DNA of 64,000 nucleotides from Welwitschia mirabilis (GCA_051453625.1 JBOZIK010000001.1:8585711-8649710), one strand, 5' to 3'; shown: positions 48,001-60,139, counted from the first letter of the stretch. The notes: a model not told the origin generated them from the sequence alone. Program-made: numbers and translations.

Positions 48001-48499
48001 TTATACTTTTTCTAAAGAAGACATATTTTAGGTAGGGAGAAATCCATTGCTATAGAGCTCAAATGAATTTCAATAATCCATATTTACTTTCAATGTTTTC
48101 TTGTAGCCTTTGATCAAGACATTATGCAAAGTGGAATTTACACAACTAAAGCTTTCTACATTGCTTAAAACAATGATAAAAGTATTGCTTAAAATAATGT
48201 AATAAGCTCATCATCATAGATCTTACTCTTTCCATTTGTAAAATATCTTCTGCAATATGTTTCAAAAGACCATCATGAGAAGGTATCTTTAAACCCATCC
48301 TAGACATCTATATGATAGAAATGTTTCACATACAATTAACTAATAAGTCACACTTAGACTAATAAGATAAAATTTTTACACATCCTCTGTAACACACCAT
48401 TTCTACCAAAGTGTGTAAGAAAATTTTGAAGTTGCACATATTAAAAATACAAACTGGTCAAACATAGAAGAAGCTAAGGAAATAAGTATGTATATCATA
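45036..48499. other. Interior of the CACTA candidate, no recognisable transposase
   Basis: Frames are mostly closed. A possible remnant at about 45,205-45,345 reads VGKKVLKLPRLVIVLANFGS and WMKCLPKGLVVVPHQS but has no recognised family. A gap-flanking duplication occurs at 46,469-46,567 / 46,668-46,766 around 100 N. Confidence 0.45.
46469..46766. repeat. Contig-end duplication around a 100-N gap
   Basis: Near-identical 99-base copies flank exactly 100 N (46,568-46,667). Confidence 0.85.
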
Positions 48500-49183
48500 C
48501 ATTCTTGTTTATGCATTAATTTTATTTTTTTTCCCTAAAGGNNNNNNNNNNNNNNNNNNNNNNNNNNNNNNNNNNNNNNNNNNNNNNNNNNNNNNNNNNN
48601 NNNNNNNNNNNNNNNNNNNNNNNNNNNNNNNNNNNNNNNNNNNNNNNNNNNNNNNNNNNNNNNNNNNNNNNNNNNNNNNNNNNNNNNNNNNNNNNNNNNN
48701 NNNNNNNNNNNNNNNNNNNNNNNNNNNNNNNNNNNNNNNNNNNNNNNNNNNNNNNNNNNNNNNNNNNNNNNNNNNNNNNNNNNNNNNNNNNNNNNNNNNN
48801 NNNNNNNNNNNNNNNNNNNNNNNNNNNNNNNNNNNNNNNNNNNNNNNNNNNNNNNNNNNNNNNNNNNNNNNNNNNNNNNNNNNNNNNNNNNNNNNNNNNN
48901 NNNNNNNNNNNNNNNNNNNNNNNNNNNNNNNNNNNNNNNNNNNNNNNNNNNNNNNNNNNNNNNNNNNNNNNNNNNNNNNNNNNNNNNNNNNNNNNNNNNN
49001 NNNNNNNNNNNNNNNNNNNNNNNNNNNNNNNNNNNNNNNNNNNNNNNNNNNNNNNNNNNNNNNNNNNNNNNNNNNNNNNNNNNNNNNNNNNNNNNNNNNN
49101 NNNNNNNNNNNNNNNNNNNNNNNNNNNNNNNNNNNNNNNNNNCATTCTTGTTTATGCATTAATTTTATTTTTTTCCCTAAAGG
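48500..49183. other. 601-N gap flanked by a 41-42 base duplication
   Basis: CATTCTTGTTTATGCATTAA and the T-rich stretch after it occur on both sides (48,500-48,541 and 49,143-49,183). The gap may be much shorter than 601 bases, or absent. Confidence 0.8.
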
Positions 49184-49508
49184 GCTTTTTCCTCAAAAGG
49201 GATTTTGAGGCATTTTAAACATGAATGCCTCAAAAGGGCTTTTGAGGCATTTTATTAGATAAGCATCTCAAAAGATGTTTTAAGGAGTTTTATCAAATAA
49301 GCACATAAAATAATTTTTAAGGCGTTGATTGGAAAAGCACCTTAAAAAGATTTTAAAGATATTTTTATTAAAATTCCTTAAAAATACCTTAAAAGACTAG
49401 GCTTTTAAGGCAAGGCTTTTTAAGAAGTTTTGTGAAGAAATGCCTTAAAAACTTTTAAGGAATTTTTAAAGGCATTGCAAGGCATATTAAAAATTCCTTA
49501 AAAGCCTA
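49160..49508. repeat. Right subterminal repeat array of the CACTA candidate
   Basis: Dense TTTTGAGGCATTTTA, TGCCTCAAAAG and TTTTAAGGC units in both orientations lead up to the terminal TTTCTTGTAGTG. Confidence 0.65.
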
Positions 49509-50200
49509 TATTTCTTGTAGTGGTTATAATTTGTTTGGTGTAGCTCAAGGTAGATCCTTCGTCTTCTTATATTAGGTGAAAGCTTTATCATGTAATGTTA
49601 AGTAAGATGGTTAAGATTCCTCATCTTGTAGTATTAGGTAAAGTGTTCATCCTATAATATTAGGTGGAGGTTGTCATGATGAGTTCAACATGTATCCTTT
49701 AGAGATAGATTCCTCTACCAACTAGTGCTATCATCACATATCTCTAATGCCACCTCCACATGAAATTACCACATGTCTTCCAATGCAACTATCACATATC
49801 TTCTAGTGCCACTACTACATGCCATCATTCAGCTTTAGTTTATTTCACATTCTTTAAATTACTACTAAATTCCTGAAATTATCATGAAAAAATGCATAAT
49901 ATTAAGTATGGCATAGAAAATAGCTGAAAACATATTTTTATGATTAAACCAATTAATTTAATATCTTTACTATGATAAATTAATCAAATATAATTGGTCT
50001 AAATGTTAATTTTTACATGATGACACAGCTTCTAATTTTACTTATGCTAGACTCTTAGCAAAAACTTGATAAAGAAATGATTAACATGGATAACTTATTT
50101 AAGAAAAAATAATAAAGTATGAAAAATGATAGTCTTTTAAAAATTTTAACTAATTATTAAAAATAAGCATCAAAATCAAAAAAATTCTGTGAAAAATGGA

Positions 50201-51205
50201 TGTCATACCCCCTAATCAAAAACTAAACTTTATCCTCAAAGTTTAAAAGATGAAAAAAACTTAATATAACTTTTAAGAATATATTATCTTATTTTTAAAA
50301 TGAATTCTCCATGAAGAGTTATTTTATTGGAAAAGAAAAGTAGGAAAAGTTATGTAACTAAGCTATAAAGAAAAGAAAGAAAAAGGAAAATGATAAAGGA
50401 TGCATGAAGTAAAAGGAAATTATATGAGAAATTGCTAAATAATGAGGTTTCATACATAATTATTATAGATGAAAGCAATATAAAGAAATAAAGGATGAAA
50501 AGTTAAGAGGAAGAATAATACAAATGAAGAAAAAGATGAAAATTAAGATGATAAAGAAAGTGTTAAAATGAAATAGAAAATGGATGAAAACAAAGTCATA
50601 GTCTATTTCTATGAATGATAATAGCTTGTTAATGACCTAAGATAATTCTAAATTAGAATAAATTTTATATAAAGAAGCATGAGATGAACAAAGGGAAATG
50701 TATGGCAGTGCTAGTGGGTATTAGCAGTGGCACTGGTTTTCTATGATAAATGATCATGAGTTTGGAATGGTGAACCAATGATGATAAAATCATTATATAA
50801 GTGAAATGGATGAATGATAAAATGATAGAAAGGCTCAAAATGAATAAAAATTTAGTAAAATTAAAGCCCTTTTATCCTGATAATATTTTAGACTTACTTA
50901 GTCCTAGTGTGACTTATAAAAGGAAAGATTTTATTATAACAAATATAAATGTACCTTTAGGTATGATCTCTTATAAAGATAAAAGGGTAATGCATGCAGT
51001 GTGAAAGGGTGAAATGAATTAAAATAAAAATGCCACTAATTATTCTACCATGCATGTTATGAATAAATAAGACTATAAAACTAAAGTAATGGCTAGAAAA
51101 AGTTTATCTACTTATGGATTTAAGTTAAGATATGGCAAAACATTGATAAAGTAAATTCATGCTAGTTGAGAGCAGTAAAGGATTTTAAGTACCAAATGTT
51201 AAAAC
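50201..51205. repeat. Direct repeat / probable LTR, left copy
   Basis: It is homologous to 55,345-56,330 in the same orientation (for example AAGAAATAAAGGATGAAAAG and AATAAAAATTTAGTAAAATT in both). It starts with TGTCATACCCC, a typical plant LTR beginning. The right border near 51,205 is approximate. It contains a 67-codon open frame (50,801-51,004) whose counterpart in the other copy has one stop. Confidence 0.6.
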
Positions 51206-52451
51206 AAATAATACATAATAAGTTTCTAATCCCATCTTAATTTCTTTCCAATTTTTACCCTTCTACAATCATAAGTGGTATCTTTTAAGCCTTTGACCAT
51301 AATAAGCATTTATTTTTATGACACCTTATTCTAATAGAGTTGAACATGTTACGCATGATGAAGTTAGTGTTGTACTACTAGTAAGCATTGATAGCTATGA
51401 TGTAGTTCAACATACTACAAATGAATCATTAGAGCTATATTAATAGCGAGGATCCATAATCATGATGTTATTAAATAAACCCAATAAAACTAATCAAAAA
51501 TAAAATTTTACTTTTTGGAGAAGAAATGTTATTTTTCTTTTGATTCTACTCTGATATTCATTTTTTTAATGTATATAGGAGGGGTAATTAGCTTATTAGC
51601 CTACTTAAGAAATATCTTATCCCCATAAATGCATTTGAAAAAGACACATCATGAAAGTATAAAGATCATCTTTTCTTTCCTTAATTTCAAATTATAGACA
51701 TCAAATGAATGTAAGCCTTACCAAAAGAACTTAAAGATAAAGATGAATTATTCTTGAAAATAAAGGATTCATCCAATTTTAGATCACCTAATGAATGAAA
51801 AAGATATTTTATTCTTATTTATTTAAAAATGCCACTACCTAAGATTAGTAAGTCTCATAAACTCATAATATCATGGTGATCTATAAGCCTTATAAAATAT
51901 TGCAATGCTGGAAGAGGTTTTTAATAAATTTTAAGGCACTGATGACTTATTTTATATTAAGGGTGGTATTTAAAGTTTTCTAAACAAAAATGCTTAAGGT
52001 AATAATTATATAGGTGGTAATGCTTCAATGGTTTTAGGTAAGAGAGACCATTAAGAAAAAGTTTTTAGAATGTTTTTAAGTTTTTTCAATGTAAATCTAA
52101 TCTAAACAGAAAATATAATCTAAAAGAAAAATATAATCTAGAATTATGCAATGAAGATAAAAATTTCAAGCAAAATAATTTTCTAATATGAGGCATGTAT
52201 GAAGGTTCAAGATAATAATGAACACAAAATGTGGATGATGCATTGATGTTATGCAAAGCATTTTGAACTGGAAGAGAATTCATGTAGATTATTATGCTTG
52301 AGCCCATAAAATTAGGAGGAACATCAACACAAGTAGTAAAAATTATGTTTTTAAAATAAAAAATAGTATGTTCTTTAGCTTATTTATGCTTCTTTAACAG
52401 GTCATGTAAGATATCATTTTTTAGATGAAGATAAAATTGAGTTAAAGACCA

Positions 52452-52733
52452 TTAGAGAAGGTAAATGTTCATTAAGAAAATTATCAAAATATGATTCCAT
52501 AAAGAAGTTTTATCTTCTTCATTGCAGTTTGGATTTTTCTTAGTAGATAAAGATGAAAATGAAATGGTTAGATTAGCAGGTTTTTTAGGAAAACACTCTT
52601 CATAGGATTGATCACGTATGGGATCTTTGGTAATGTTCTGTTCATCATAAGATGGATCATGTATGGGCTCTTTGAATATGGTTGTAATTTGAAGAAGAAT
52701 TTTCTTCAATGTTGTTCTTTTCATTAATGTCAC
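52452..52733 (-). CDS. Open frame with a short internal repeat, non-autonomous element
   Basis: This 93-codon frame begins MTLMKRTTLKKILLQ. It contains EPIHDPSYDEQ followed by DPIRDQSYEE, two copies of a roughly 15-residue unit (DNA 52,595-52,690), and a Ser-rich stretch ISFSSLSTKKN. No family is recognised. It probably belongs to the decayed interior protein of the surrounding LTR element. Confidence 0.3.
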   Translation of the reverse strand: MTLMKRTTLKKILLQITTIFKEPIHDPSYDEQNITKDPIRDQSYEECFPKKPANLTISFSSLSTKKNPNCNEEDKTSLWNHILIIFLMNIYLL

Positions 52734-52899
52734 TTATTTATTCATTCTTTGTTGTATAACTCACTAAGATATAGCCTTTCTTAAATGGTTTATCATCTTT
52801 TAATGATTGATCATACTTTTATATGTTTATTTCTCTTATAAAGTATAGCCTTTATGTAATTAGTCATTTACTCTCTAGTGTGTTTTTAAACTCAAGGTC

Positions 52900-54340
52900 C
52901 TTATGGGTTTCCTCATTTATTTCTTCCTCATTTCTAAATAATATGGCTTGCATATCATCAATTTTGCTATCATCAATCCTTTTAAGGTTTTCAATATTTT
53001 TAGGATTAGGTTCATGAAATGTAGAAAGGCTTTCCTCTTGTTGTTAATCAAGTTCGAGTTGATTGTCATCTTTATTATAGTTTAAGAAGTAAAGAATTTA
53101 TTGGAGAATTTGATCATGAGTTTAGGTAGTTTGTTCAAGATTTCTTAAGAAGGATGAATATCTCTTAAGGAGTTGTTCATGATTATAAATAATTTGTGTT
53201 TGGATTTTTAAGAAATTTTTTAATGATTCATCTAACTAAGTACATGAAGAAGGTTGGTCAACTTTGGGAGGTAAATAATAAGAATGAGATGATGATGGAG
53301 ATTAATGAGGTGATAAGGGATCAAGATTATGAAGAACGGTGGTGGTATGAAATCAATTTTTTTTTGTTTGAAATAAGTATTTTGAAACTAAAAATTGAAA
53401 AGAGGCTGATTTATATGTAGATTGGGTTCTAAGCTTTAAAGATAATCTCTAAAGATTTTCAGAGTATTGGAAGGATCTGAAGGTTTTAAATGGTATGGAT
53501 TATTGTAATCACATTAAAGGTGGTCATCTAAATTTTCCATGGGTTGAATGTAATCTCCTATAGTTTGCTTAAGTTAGACATGATTAGCAAAATTACAANN
53601 NNNNNNNNNNNNNNNNNNNNNNNNNNNNNNNNNNNNNNNNNNNNNNNNNNNNNNNNNNNNNNNNNNNNNNNNNNNNNNNNNNNNNNNNNNNNNNNNNNCA
53701 TTAGTTTCTTCATCAATCTTAAAATATATAGTTTGGGTATTATTAATTTTACTAGCATTAATCCTTTTAGGGTTTTAAAGACTCTTACATTTATGAAATG
53801 TAAAAAGGTCGTCATATTCTTATTGGTTTGGCTTAGGTTAGTTGTTAGATTAACTAGGGTTTAAAGAAGAGAAAATTTATTATAGCATTTAAGTATGGAT
53901 TTGGTTAGTTTATTCAAGATTACTTAAAGAGAAGGAATGTTTCTTAAGAAGTTATTTCTAATCATATATAATTTGGTTTTGAATTTCTATTACTTTTCTT
54001 AATGATTCCTCCAACAAAGTACATGAAGAAGGTTGTTGTTGCTTAGATGAGTAAGGATTAAATGGTGATTAATATTGATAATGTTATAAAGAATAAGGTT
54101 TATGATGAATGGTGAAAAGCATATCAAATTCTTTTTGTTCAAAATAAGGGTTCTCAAACTCAATCTTACAAAGAGTTTGATATATATGCAGATGGGGTTC
54201 TAGGTTTTAAAATATTCTCCAAAGCTTTACCTAGTTTCGTAGTGTATTTGCATTAAAGTTAATACCTTAAAGTTTTCTTAGGTTAAATGTAATATTCTAT
54301 AGATTTTTTAGGTTGAATGTAATGTTATAATCTGCAAACA
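52900..54340. repeat. Diverged internal duplication across a 100-N gap
   Basis: 52,900-53,590 and 53,699-54,340 are homologous at perhaps 70-75 percent. This is far less than the near-identity seen at the other 100-N gaps (here 53,599-53,698). It is therefore a real old duplication, or two different copies joined by scaffolding. Confidence 0.65.
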
Positions 54341-55344
54341 TGTAGAAATCATGTCAGATCATCTTCTCTGTTATCTCTGTATAATGTATAGATGTTTTAG
54401 GTGATGTGCTTGTAGTGACAATGTCACACACACTGAAGTAGGTGAGCTATAAGGATTTGCATAGTTTCCATATATAGATTTCAAATCATGTTCCCAATTC
54501 ATGTCTATTTTTTCAAATCAATTTATAAAATTTACTATAGTATTACATTTTCATAATTTTTTAGGTTTCAAAAGGGGCCTGATATTGGACAGAATTCAAA
54601 ATATCCAAGATAAAACTAAAGAAAATTTTAGAGTTCTAAGCAAAAATACTAGTAGCATTAATTAGGTCTACTATAAATGTTATTCTTTAGAAGAAAAATT
54701 ACTCAAAAAAAGGATGAAGTTAAGTTTGGAGATATGTAAAATATTTCATGTTGTGGGGTATACAAAATGGATAACAAAAAATAAAATGATAGGTAAATGA
54801 GCTAAATTAACAAGTATGGGATTTATAATTTGAATAGAAAAATTAAAATGCAATAAAAATAGAAACTAATTATAGAAATTTAAGTCTTTTTTAAGTTTTA
54901 TATTTTCATTTTTTAATTCTCTTTTAAGGCATAACTTGTAAAAAAATCATTAGACTTACAATACAAAATATCTGATATGAAAATAATTTCTACAGTAAAT
55001 GGAAAAACTAAATAAAAATCTAAACTAAACCAATTTAGATATTATCAAAAATGAACTAGTGTCCATCACTAAAAAGACAATAAACTTAAATAAACACTTA
55101 AAAGAAAAAGAAAAGGATCAATTTAGGTATTATTAGAAAGGAACTAGTAGAAAACCCTAAAAGAAATGAAAATGAAAAAAAAAAAAAATTACAAGTAAAA
55201 CAATTTTTATATCTGCGGAAGTGACCAATACTAATCGTTATAAGTGCTAAAAAAGACCTAAAAATCTAAAATAAAACTTTTCAAGGAAGAAAAATCATGT
55301 AGCTTCTATTAAGCTATTATGCCATTATCCTTGTCAATAGTGTC

Positions 55345-56330
55345 AAAATATGTTTGCAAATGAACTTTGTTCTTAAACTTTGGAAGATGGAAAAATTTAA
55401 TACAACTTTTAACAACTTGTTATCACACTTTTAGAATGCATTCTTCTTGAAGAGTCATTTTATTAGAAAAAATGAGCATGCAAAATAATGCAACTACACT
55501 ATAAAGCAAAGGGAGAAAAAGTAAAATGCTAAAAGATACAAGAAGTAGAAAGGAATTCTATGCACAATTGCTAAGTAATAAGGTTCCACACATGATTACT
55601 ATATATGGAAGTAGGATAAAGAAATAAAGGATGAAAAGTTAAGAGGTAGAAATGAAGAAAAAAGTAAAAATAAAGATGTTAAAGTAAGTCTTAAAATAAT
55701 ATTATAAAATTAATAAAAACTAAGTTACAGTCTCTTTCTATGAATGATAATGACCTACCAATGATCTAAGATGATTATTAAGCATAATAAGAGGTTATGT
55801 AAAGAATCATAAGATGAACAAAGAGAAATAAATAATATGCCAGTGAGTATTAGCAATCACACTGGTTTTTTGTAATAGATGCTTATAAGTTTAGAATGAC
55901 AAATCAGTGGTAACGCAGTGGTTACAAAAGCACAAATAGTGAAGTGATGAATTCATAGAAAGGATAAAGATGAATAAAAATTTAGTAAAATTGAGTCCTT
56001 TGGGTTTTATTGATATTTTAAACTGACTCATTCCTATTGTGGCTCATGGAAGGAAAGATTTTATCACAAAAAATACGAATGTACCTTTAGGCATGCTTTC
56101 TCATAAAGATGGAAGGGTAAATGCATGTAGTGTAGAATGGTGAAATGAATGGAAATAAAAATACAACTAATTATTCTATCATGCATAATATGAATAAATG
56201 AGACTAAAAAACTAAAGGAATGTACTTGAAAATGTTTATTTAATTATGAATCTAATTTAAAATAAGGTAATGCATTAATAAAGCAAATACATGCTACTCA
56301 AGAGTTGTGAAATATCATAAGTACAATGTT
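55345..56330. repeat. Direct repeat / probable LTR, right copy
   Basis: Counterpart of 50,201-51,205 with about 75-80 percent identity by eye. Such divergence implies an old insertion if these are the two LTRs of one element. Borders are approximate. Confidence 0.55.
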
Positions 56331-56334
56331 GTGA

Positions 56335-57560
56335 TGTGAATTTATTCAATCTTTACATCCTTAGGTGAAACTTATAAATCATAATACTTACAGAAAACAC
56401 ACACTTGTATAGATAGGAGCTAATTTGGATGTCGTAATTTGTTGAAGGAACTAGGTTAGAGGTTAGAGAATTGATTTTATAAAGTATTTTAATATTTTCT
56501 CTTCGAGTAAATGAAATTAACAATAATGTAAATGCAATGCAAGATGAATAATGGTAAAATGCAATGGATGAAATGCAACTATGATGAGTTCTATTTGGAT
56601 TTTAATCCTCCTATCACAAGAATTAGTTCTTCTAACTCAGATTAATTAGGAAGAGTTTATCACTTATTCCTAACTAATATAAGCTCTAAGATATGCCAAA
56701 TAGAATGCAAATATGAAATGAAACAAAGAAAATGCAATGTAAGATCTAAACTAACAAAGTCAACCTTAACAAAGGTTGTTCTTATGATATAAATAAACTA
56801 TGGAGTTGTCACTAAACCATAATAAACTTAAACCATAAGGGACATTTACATAATAGTAGTGAAAAGAGTTTTTGAATTAATTATCACTTTAATATCCACT
56901 TACAACAAAGTAGAAGCACCTCAATGGAGGATACTCAATCCAAAACCAAGATAATCTTCACTCTATAGCTAATGGATGAATCTCTTCTCCTTTAATCTTC
57001 CATCACAATAATATTTAGTACAAAAGATGGAAATGAAAGTGAAGGAAAGGGAGGGTATATATAGTTTTACATTAAAGTTTTAAAAGAAAAACCCTAGAAG
57101 TTAGAGAAGAAACCCTAGAAATCCATAGGGTTTGAATGACTCCATTATGAAGATAGTTCTTTCTATCCATACAAAAATATGTGTCATCCTCAGTATCATG
57201 GGGATGAAAATGGAGACAATACTTGTAATCAAAAGGTATACCATTATCTTCACGCCTCATAATCAACTCCGTAGATTCAATTCATGTCAGTAGTACTATC
57301 ATCCTACCTATCGTGGAGATGATTGAGGAGATGATAAACCTCTCTATCTTCTAGCTGAAAGAGAAATCCATCTTCTACATGGTTAATTTTTCCTTCAAGA
57401 CATGAAGTATCAAAATAAGACTGAGATCCCTCCAAATATGCTAAAAATTCCATGTTTCAGTGAAGATTTTATTAATTCTCCATTATCATTAGAATTGAAT
57501 CCAAACTTGTATAAATGTTCTACAAAAGTACTCAAAATAAACCATCAAATTCCTATAAAT
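56335..57560 (-). repeat. LTR-like repeat, copy 4: probable 3' LTR of Athila-like copy C
   Basis: It is homologous to the LTR-like copies at 12,802, 14,075 and 15,700. It lies downstream (lower coordinates) of copy C's pol on the minus strand, where a 3' LTR belongs. The TATA box below supports the minus orientation. The tandem TGATGTCA array of the other copies is absent or replaced here. Confidence 0.6.
57056..57063 (-). promoter_or_regulatory. LTR TATA box
   Basis: The minus strand reads ACTATATATACCCTCCC, a very good plant TATA context, within LTR-like copy 4. Confidence 0.55.
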
Positions 57561-59522
57561 TAGCATCATAACATAGCCTTCTAATTATCCTTATTAGTTC
57601 CTAACAAAGTAAGAAATGAACTATATTATGAGTCAAGTTAACTAAGATAACCATCAACTAGAAAAATGTAATTTTGAGTTTAATTTTACCATGTAGAATA
57701 GACATTAGAGCCAATTAACTGACACAATACTGACAAATTCATAAGCCCCTTACTTAAGCATATTACAATAGAACAAATGAATGTCATACAAATACAAAAA
57801 AAATCATAAAATGTAATAATGATAGTTCAAAAAATGATAATGTATATGCATAATTCAAGATAGTGATATTAAAAATAATATGTAAAATTAAGTAATGATA
57901 AATCAAAGATGATGCATACAAGTTCATTAATGTATTCTACAAGGGGTGAAGTACAAACAATAATCATAACATTCTTTTCCCTTATTCAAGATGTTTTAGA
58001 TGTTCTAAAACCTAGCTATAGGAAAGCTCTATGAGTGTGCTACTATTCTCTTGATAGATAAAGTCCATGAAATTTTATTCAAGTAATATAAAATCATATC
58101 CAAATAACTCATCATAAATATGTCTCATGAAATCTCAAAAATGATNNNNNNNNNNNNNNNNNNNNNNNNNNNNNNNNNNNNNNNNNNNNNNNNNNNNNNN
58201 NNNNNNNNNNNNNNNNNNNNNNNNNNNNNNNNNNNNNNNNNNNNNATAAAATCATACCCAAATAACTCATCATAAATATGTCTCATGAAATCTCAAAAAT
58301 GATCCTTTTAAATTTAAAATTTTTGCTAAATATCTTAGAAGAAGCTCAAAAAGATGTCTTGCTCCCTTCACAGGTAAAGTAAGATGTCCTAGATTGCACT
58401 AAAGTGAAAAGGATGATTGTCATCTTGTCTCTTATAGGAATGAAAGATGTGGGACAACACTAATTAAATGAGATGTTAGAAAAGATATCAAAAATCATAA
58501 AAATTCTAAAAGTAGTCAAGCATTATAAAAGTAGTAGAAAATTAGGAAGAAGGTAAAAAGTAAAGAAGTATCCTAAAAACCATGATCATGGTAAAAGAAG
58601 ACTGATGGGAACAGGGTGTAAAAGAGNNNNNNNNNNNNNNNNNNNNNNNNNNNNNNNNNNNNNNNNNNNNNNNNNNNNNNNNNNNNNNNNNNNNNNNNNN
58701 NNNNNNNNNNNNNNNNNNNNNNNNNNNNNNNNNNNNNNNNNNNNNNNNNNNNNNNNNNNNNNNNNNNNNNNNNNNNNNNNNNNNNNNNNNNNNNNNNNNN
58801 NNNNNNNNNNNNNNNNNNNNNNNNNNNNNNNNNNNNNNNNNNNNNNNNNNNNNNNNNNNNNNNNNNNNNNNNNNNNNNNNNNNNNNNNNNNNNNNNNNNN
58901 NNNNNNNNNNNNNNNNNNNNNNNNNNNNNNNNNNNNNNNNNNNNNNNNNNNNNNNNNNNNNNNNNNNNNNNNNNNNNNNNNNNNNNNNNNNNNNNNNNNN
59001 NNNNNNNNNNNNNNNNNNNNNNNNNNNNNNNNNNNNNNNNNNNNNNNNNNNNNNNNNNNNNNNNNNNNNNNNNNNNNNNNNNNNNNNNNNNNNNNNNNNN
59101 NNNNNNNNNNNNNNNNNNNNNNNNNNNNNNNNNNNNNNNNNNNNNNNNNNNNNNNNNNNNNNNNNNNNNNNNNNNNNNNNNNNNNNNNNNNNNNNNNNNN
59201 NNNNNNNNNNNNNNNNNNNNNNNNNNNNNNNNNNNNNNNNNNNNNNNNNNNNNNNNNNNNNNNNNNNNNNNNNNNNNNNNNNNNNNNNNNNNNNNNNNNN
59301 NNNNNNNNNNNNNNNNNNNNNNNNNNNNNNNNNNNNNNNNNNNNNNNNNNNNNNNNNNNNNNNNNNNNNNNNNNNNNNNNNNNNNNNNNNNNNNNNNNNN
59401 NNNNNNNNNNNNNNNNNNNNNNNNNNNNNNNNNNNNNNNNNNNNNNNNNNNNNNNNNNNNNNNNNNNNNNNNNNNNNNNNNNNNNNNNNNNNNNNNNNNN
59501 NNNNNNNNNNNNNNNNNNNNNN
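57561..59522. other. 3' region of Athila-like copy C, no gene seen, with gaps
   Basis: No coding domain was recognised. 58,088-58,145 and 58,246-58,303 are a near-identical 58-base pair around exactly 100 N (58,146-58,245). An 896-N gap occupies 58,627-59,522. The block around 58,400-58,560 resembles 2,130-2,200 of copy A. Confidence 0.5.
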
Positions 59523-59782
59523 TGGCAAATAATAAATGATGAGATCAAAGGCTATTTAAACATGAACCCACTAGCTCATACATCAAGACAATATCAGAGT
59601 ATAAAAAATTAGAATGATCATGTTAAAGTACTATATGCAAAATAAGTCTAGAAAATAAACAATACCTCTAATGATACCAGGGACATCACGGATCCCATAG
59701 TTTCTAAATAAAAATTATTTAATCATAATAAGGGAATGCAACCACTATCAAATGAGTAAGAACCTATACAACATCGCCAACT

Positions 59783-59812
59783 GACCCCCCAGTGGAGTTC
59801 CCATAGCTACCA
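59783..59812 (-). other. Conserved motif downstream of integrase in copy C
   Basis: The minus strand reads GGTAGCTATGGGAACTCCAC then TGGGGGGTC. It shares its first 14 bases with 3,213-3,250 of copy A and lies in the same place relative to pol. Confidence 0.5.
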
Positions 59813-59950
59813 TATTGCACTGCCAAAGGCCTCTCTTAAGAAAATTTACCCTGGTGCACTTACAATAAGACATCATGATGACTATGGTTTTGGCTCAGAT
59901 ACAAAATATTATGATCATTATTTATCTTTTTTTTAAGTGATTCCACATGA

Positions 59951-60108
59951 CCAAGTACTTGTAAAGATAAAAGTGAAGTAATGGGCTGATAAATAAGTAA
60001 GAGCATGTAAAGACAACTAGATACTCACACCAAGTACTTGTAAGGATAAAAGTGAAGTAATGGAATCATAAATAAGTAAGAGCATGTAAAGACAACTAGA
60101 TACTCACA
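59951..60108. repeat. 79-bp tandem duplication
   Basis: 59,951-60,029 and 60,030-60,108 differ at only a few bases (AAAGAT/AAGGAT and GGCTGAT/GAATCAT). It lies just beyond the integrase end of copy C, with no gap involved, so it is a genuine recent duplication or a collapsed-read artefact. Confidence 0.85.
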
Positions 60109-60139
60109 CCATCAAAAGAGAACGAAAGAGCCAAGGCAT

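Larger units (their letters stand above)
43291..49522. mobile_element. Candidate CACTA (En/Spm-type) DNA transposon
   Basis: The right end TATTTCTTGTAGTG (49,509-49,522) is the reverse complement of the CACTACAAGAAATA terminus of plant CACTA elements. The left end CACATCTAGAAATATAAG (43,291) matches it with a few changes. Both ends are followed inwards by subterminal arrays of TTTAAGGCATTT and its reverse complement (43,306-43,570; 49,160-49,505). The flanking triplets are TTT and GTT, close to a 3-bp target duplication. No CACTA transposase was recognised inside, so the element is non-autonomous or too decayed. A 601-N gap (48,542-49,142) lies within it. Confidence 0.6.
51206..55344 (-). mobile_element. 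Interior of a probable LTR element with gag-linker-like remnants
   Basis: Between the two direct repeats, minus-strand frames give fragments such as FLKIQTQIIYNHEQLLKRYS and LRNLEQTTQTHDQ (53,260-53,070). Their diverged second copy starts LLEESLRKVIEIQNQII (54,030-53,880). Heptad-like Leu spacing and a preceding PYSSKQQQPS resemble the linker that follows gag in Ty3/gypsy elements. A 93-codon open frame (52,733-52,452) holds two tandem PI(H/R)D(P/Q)SYDE-type units. No RT or integrase is seen, so the element may be non-autonomous. Confidence 0.4.
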
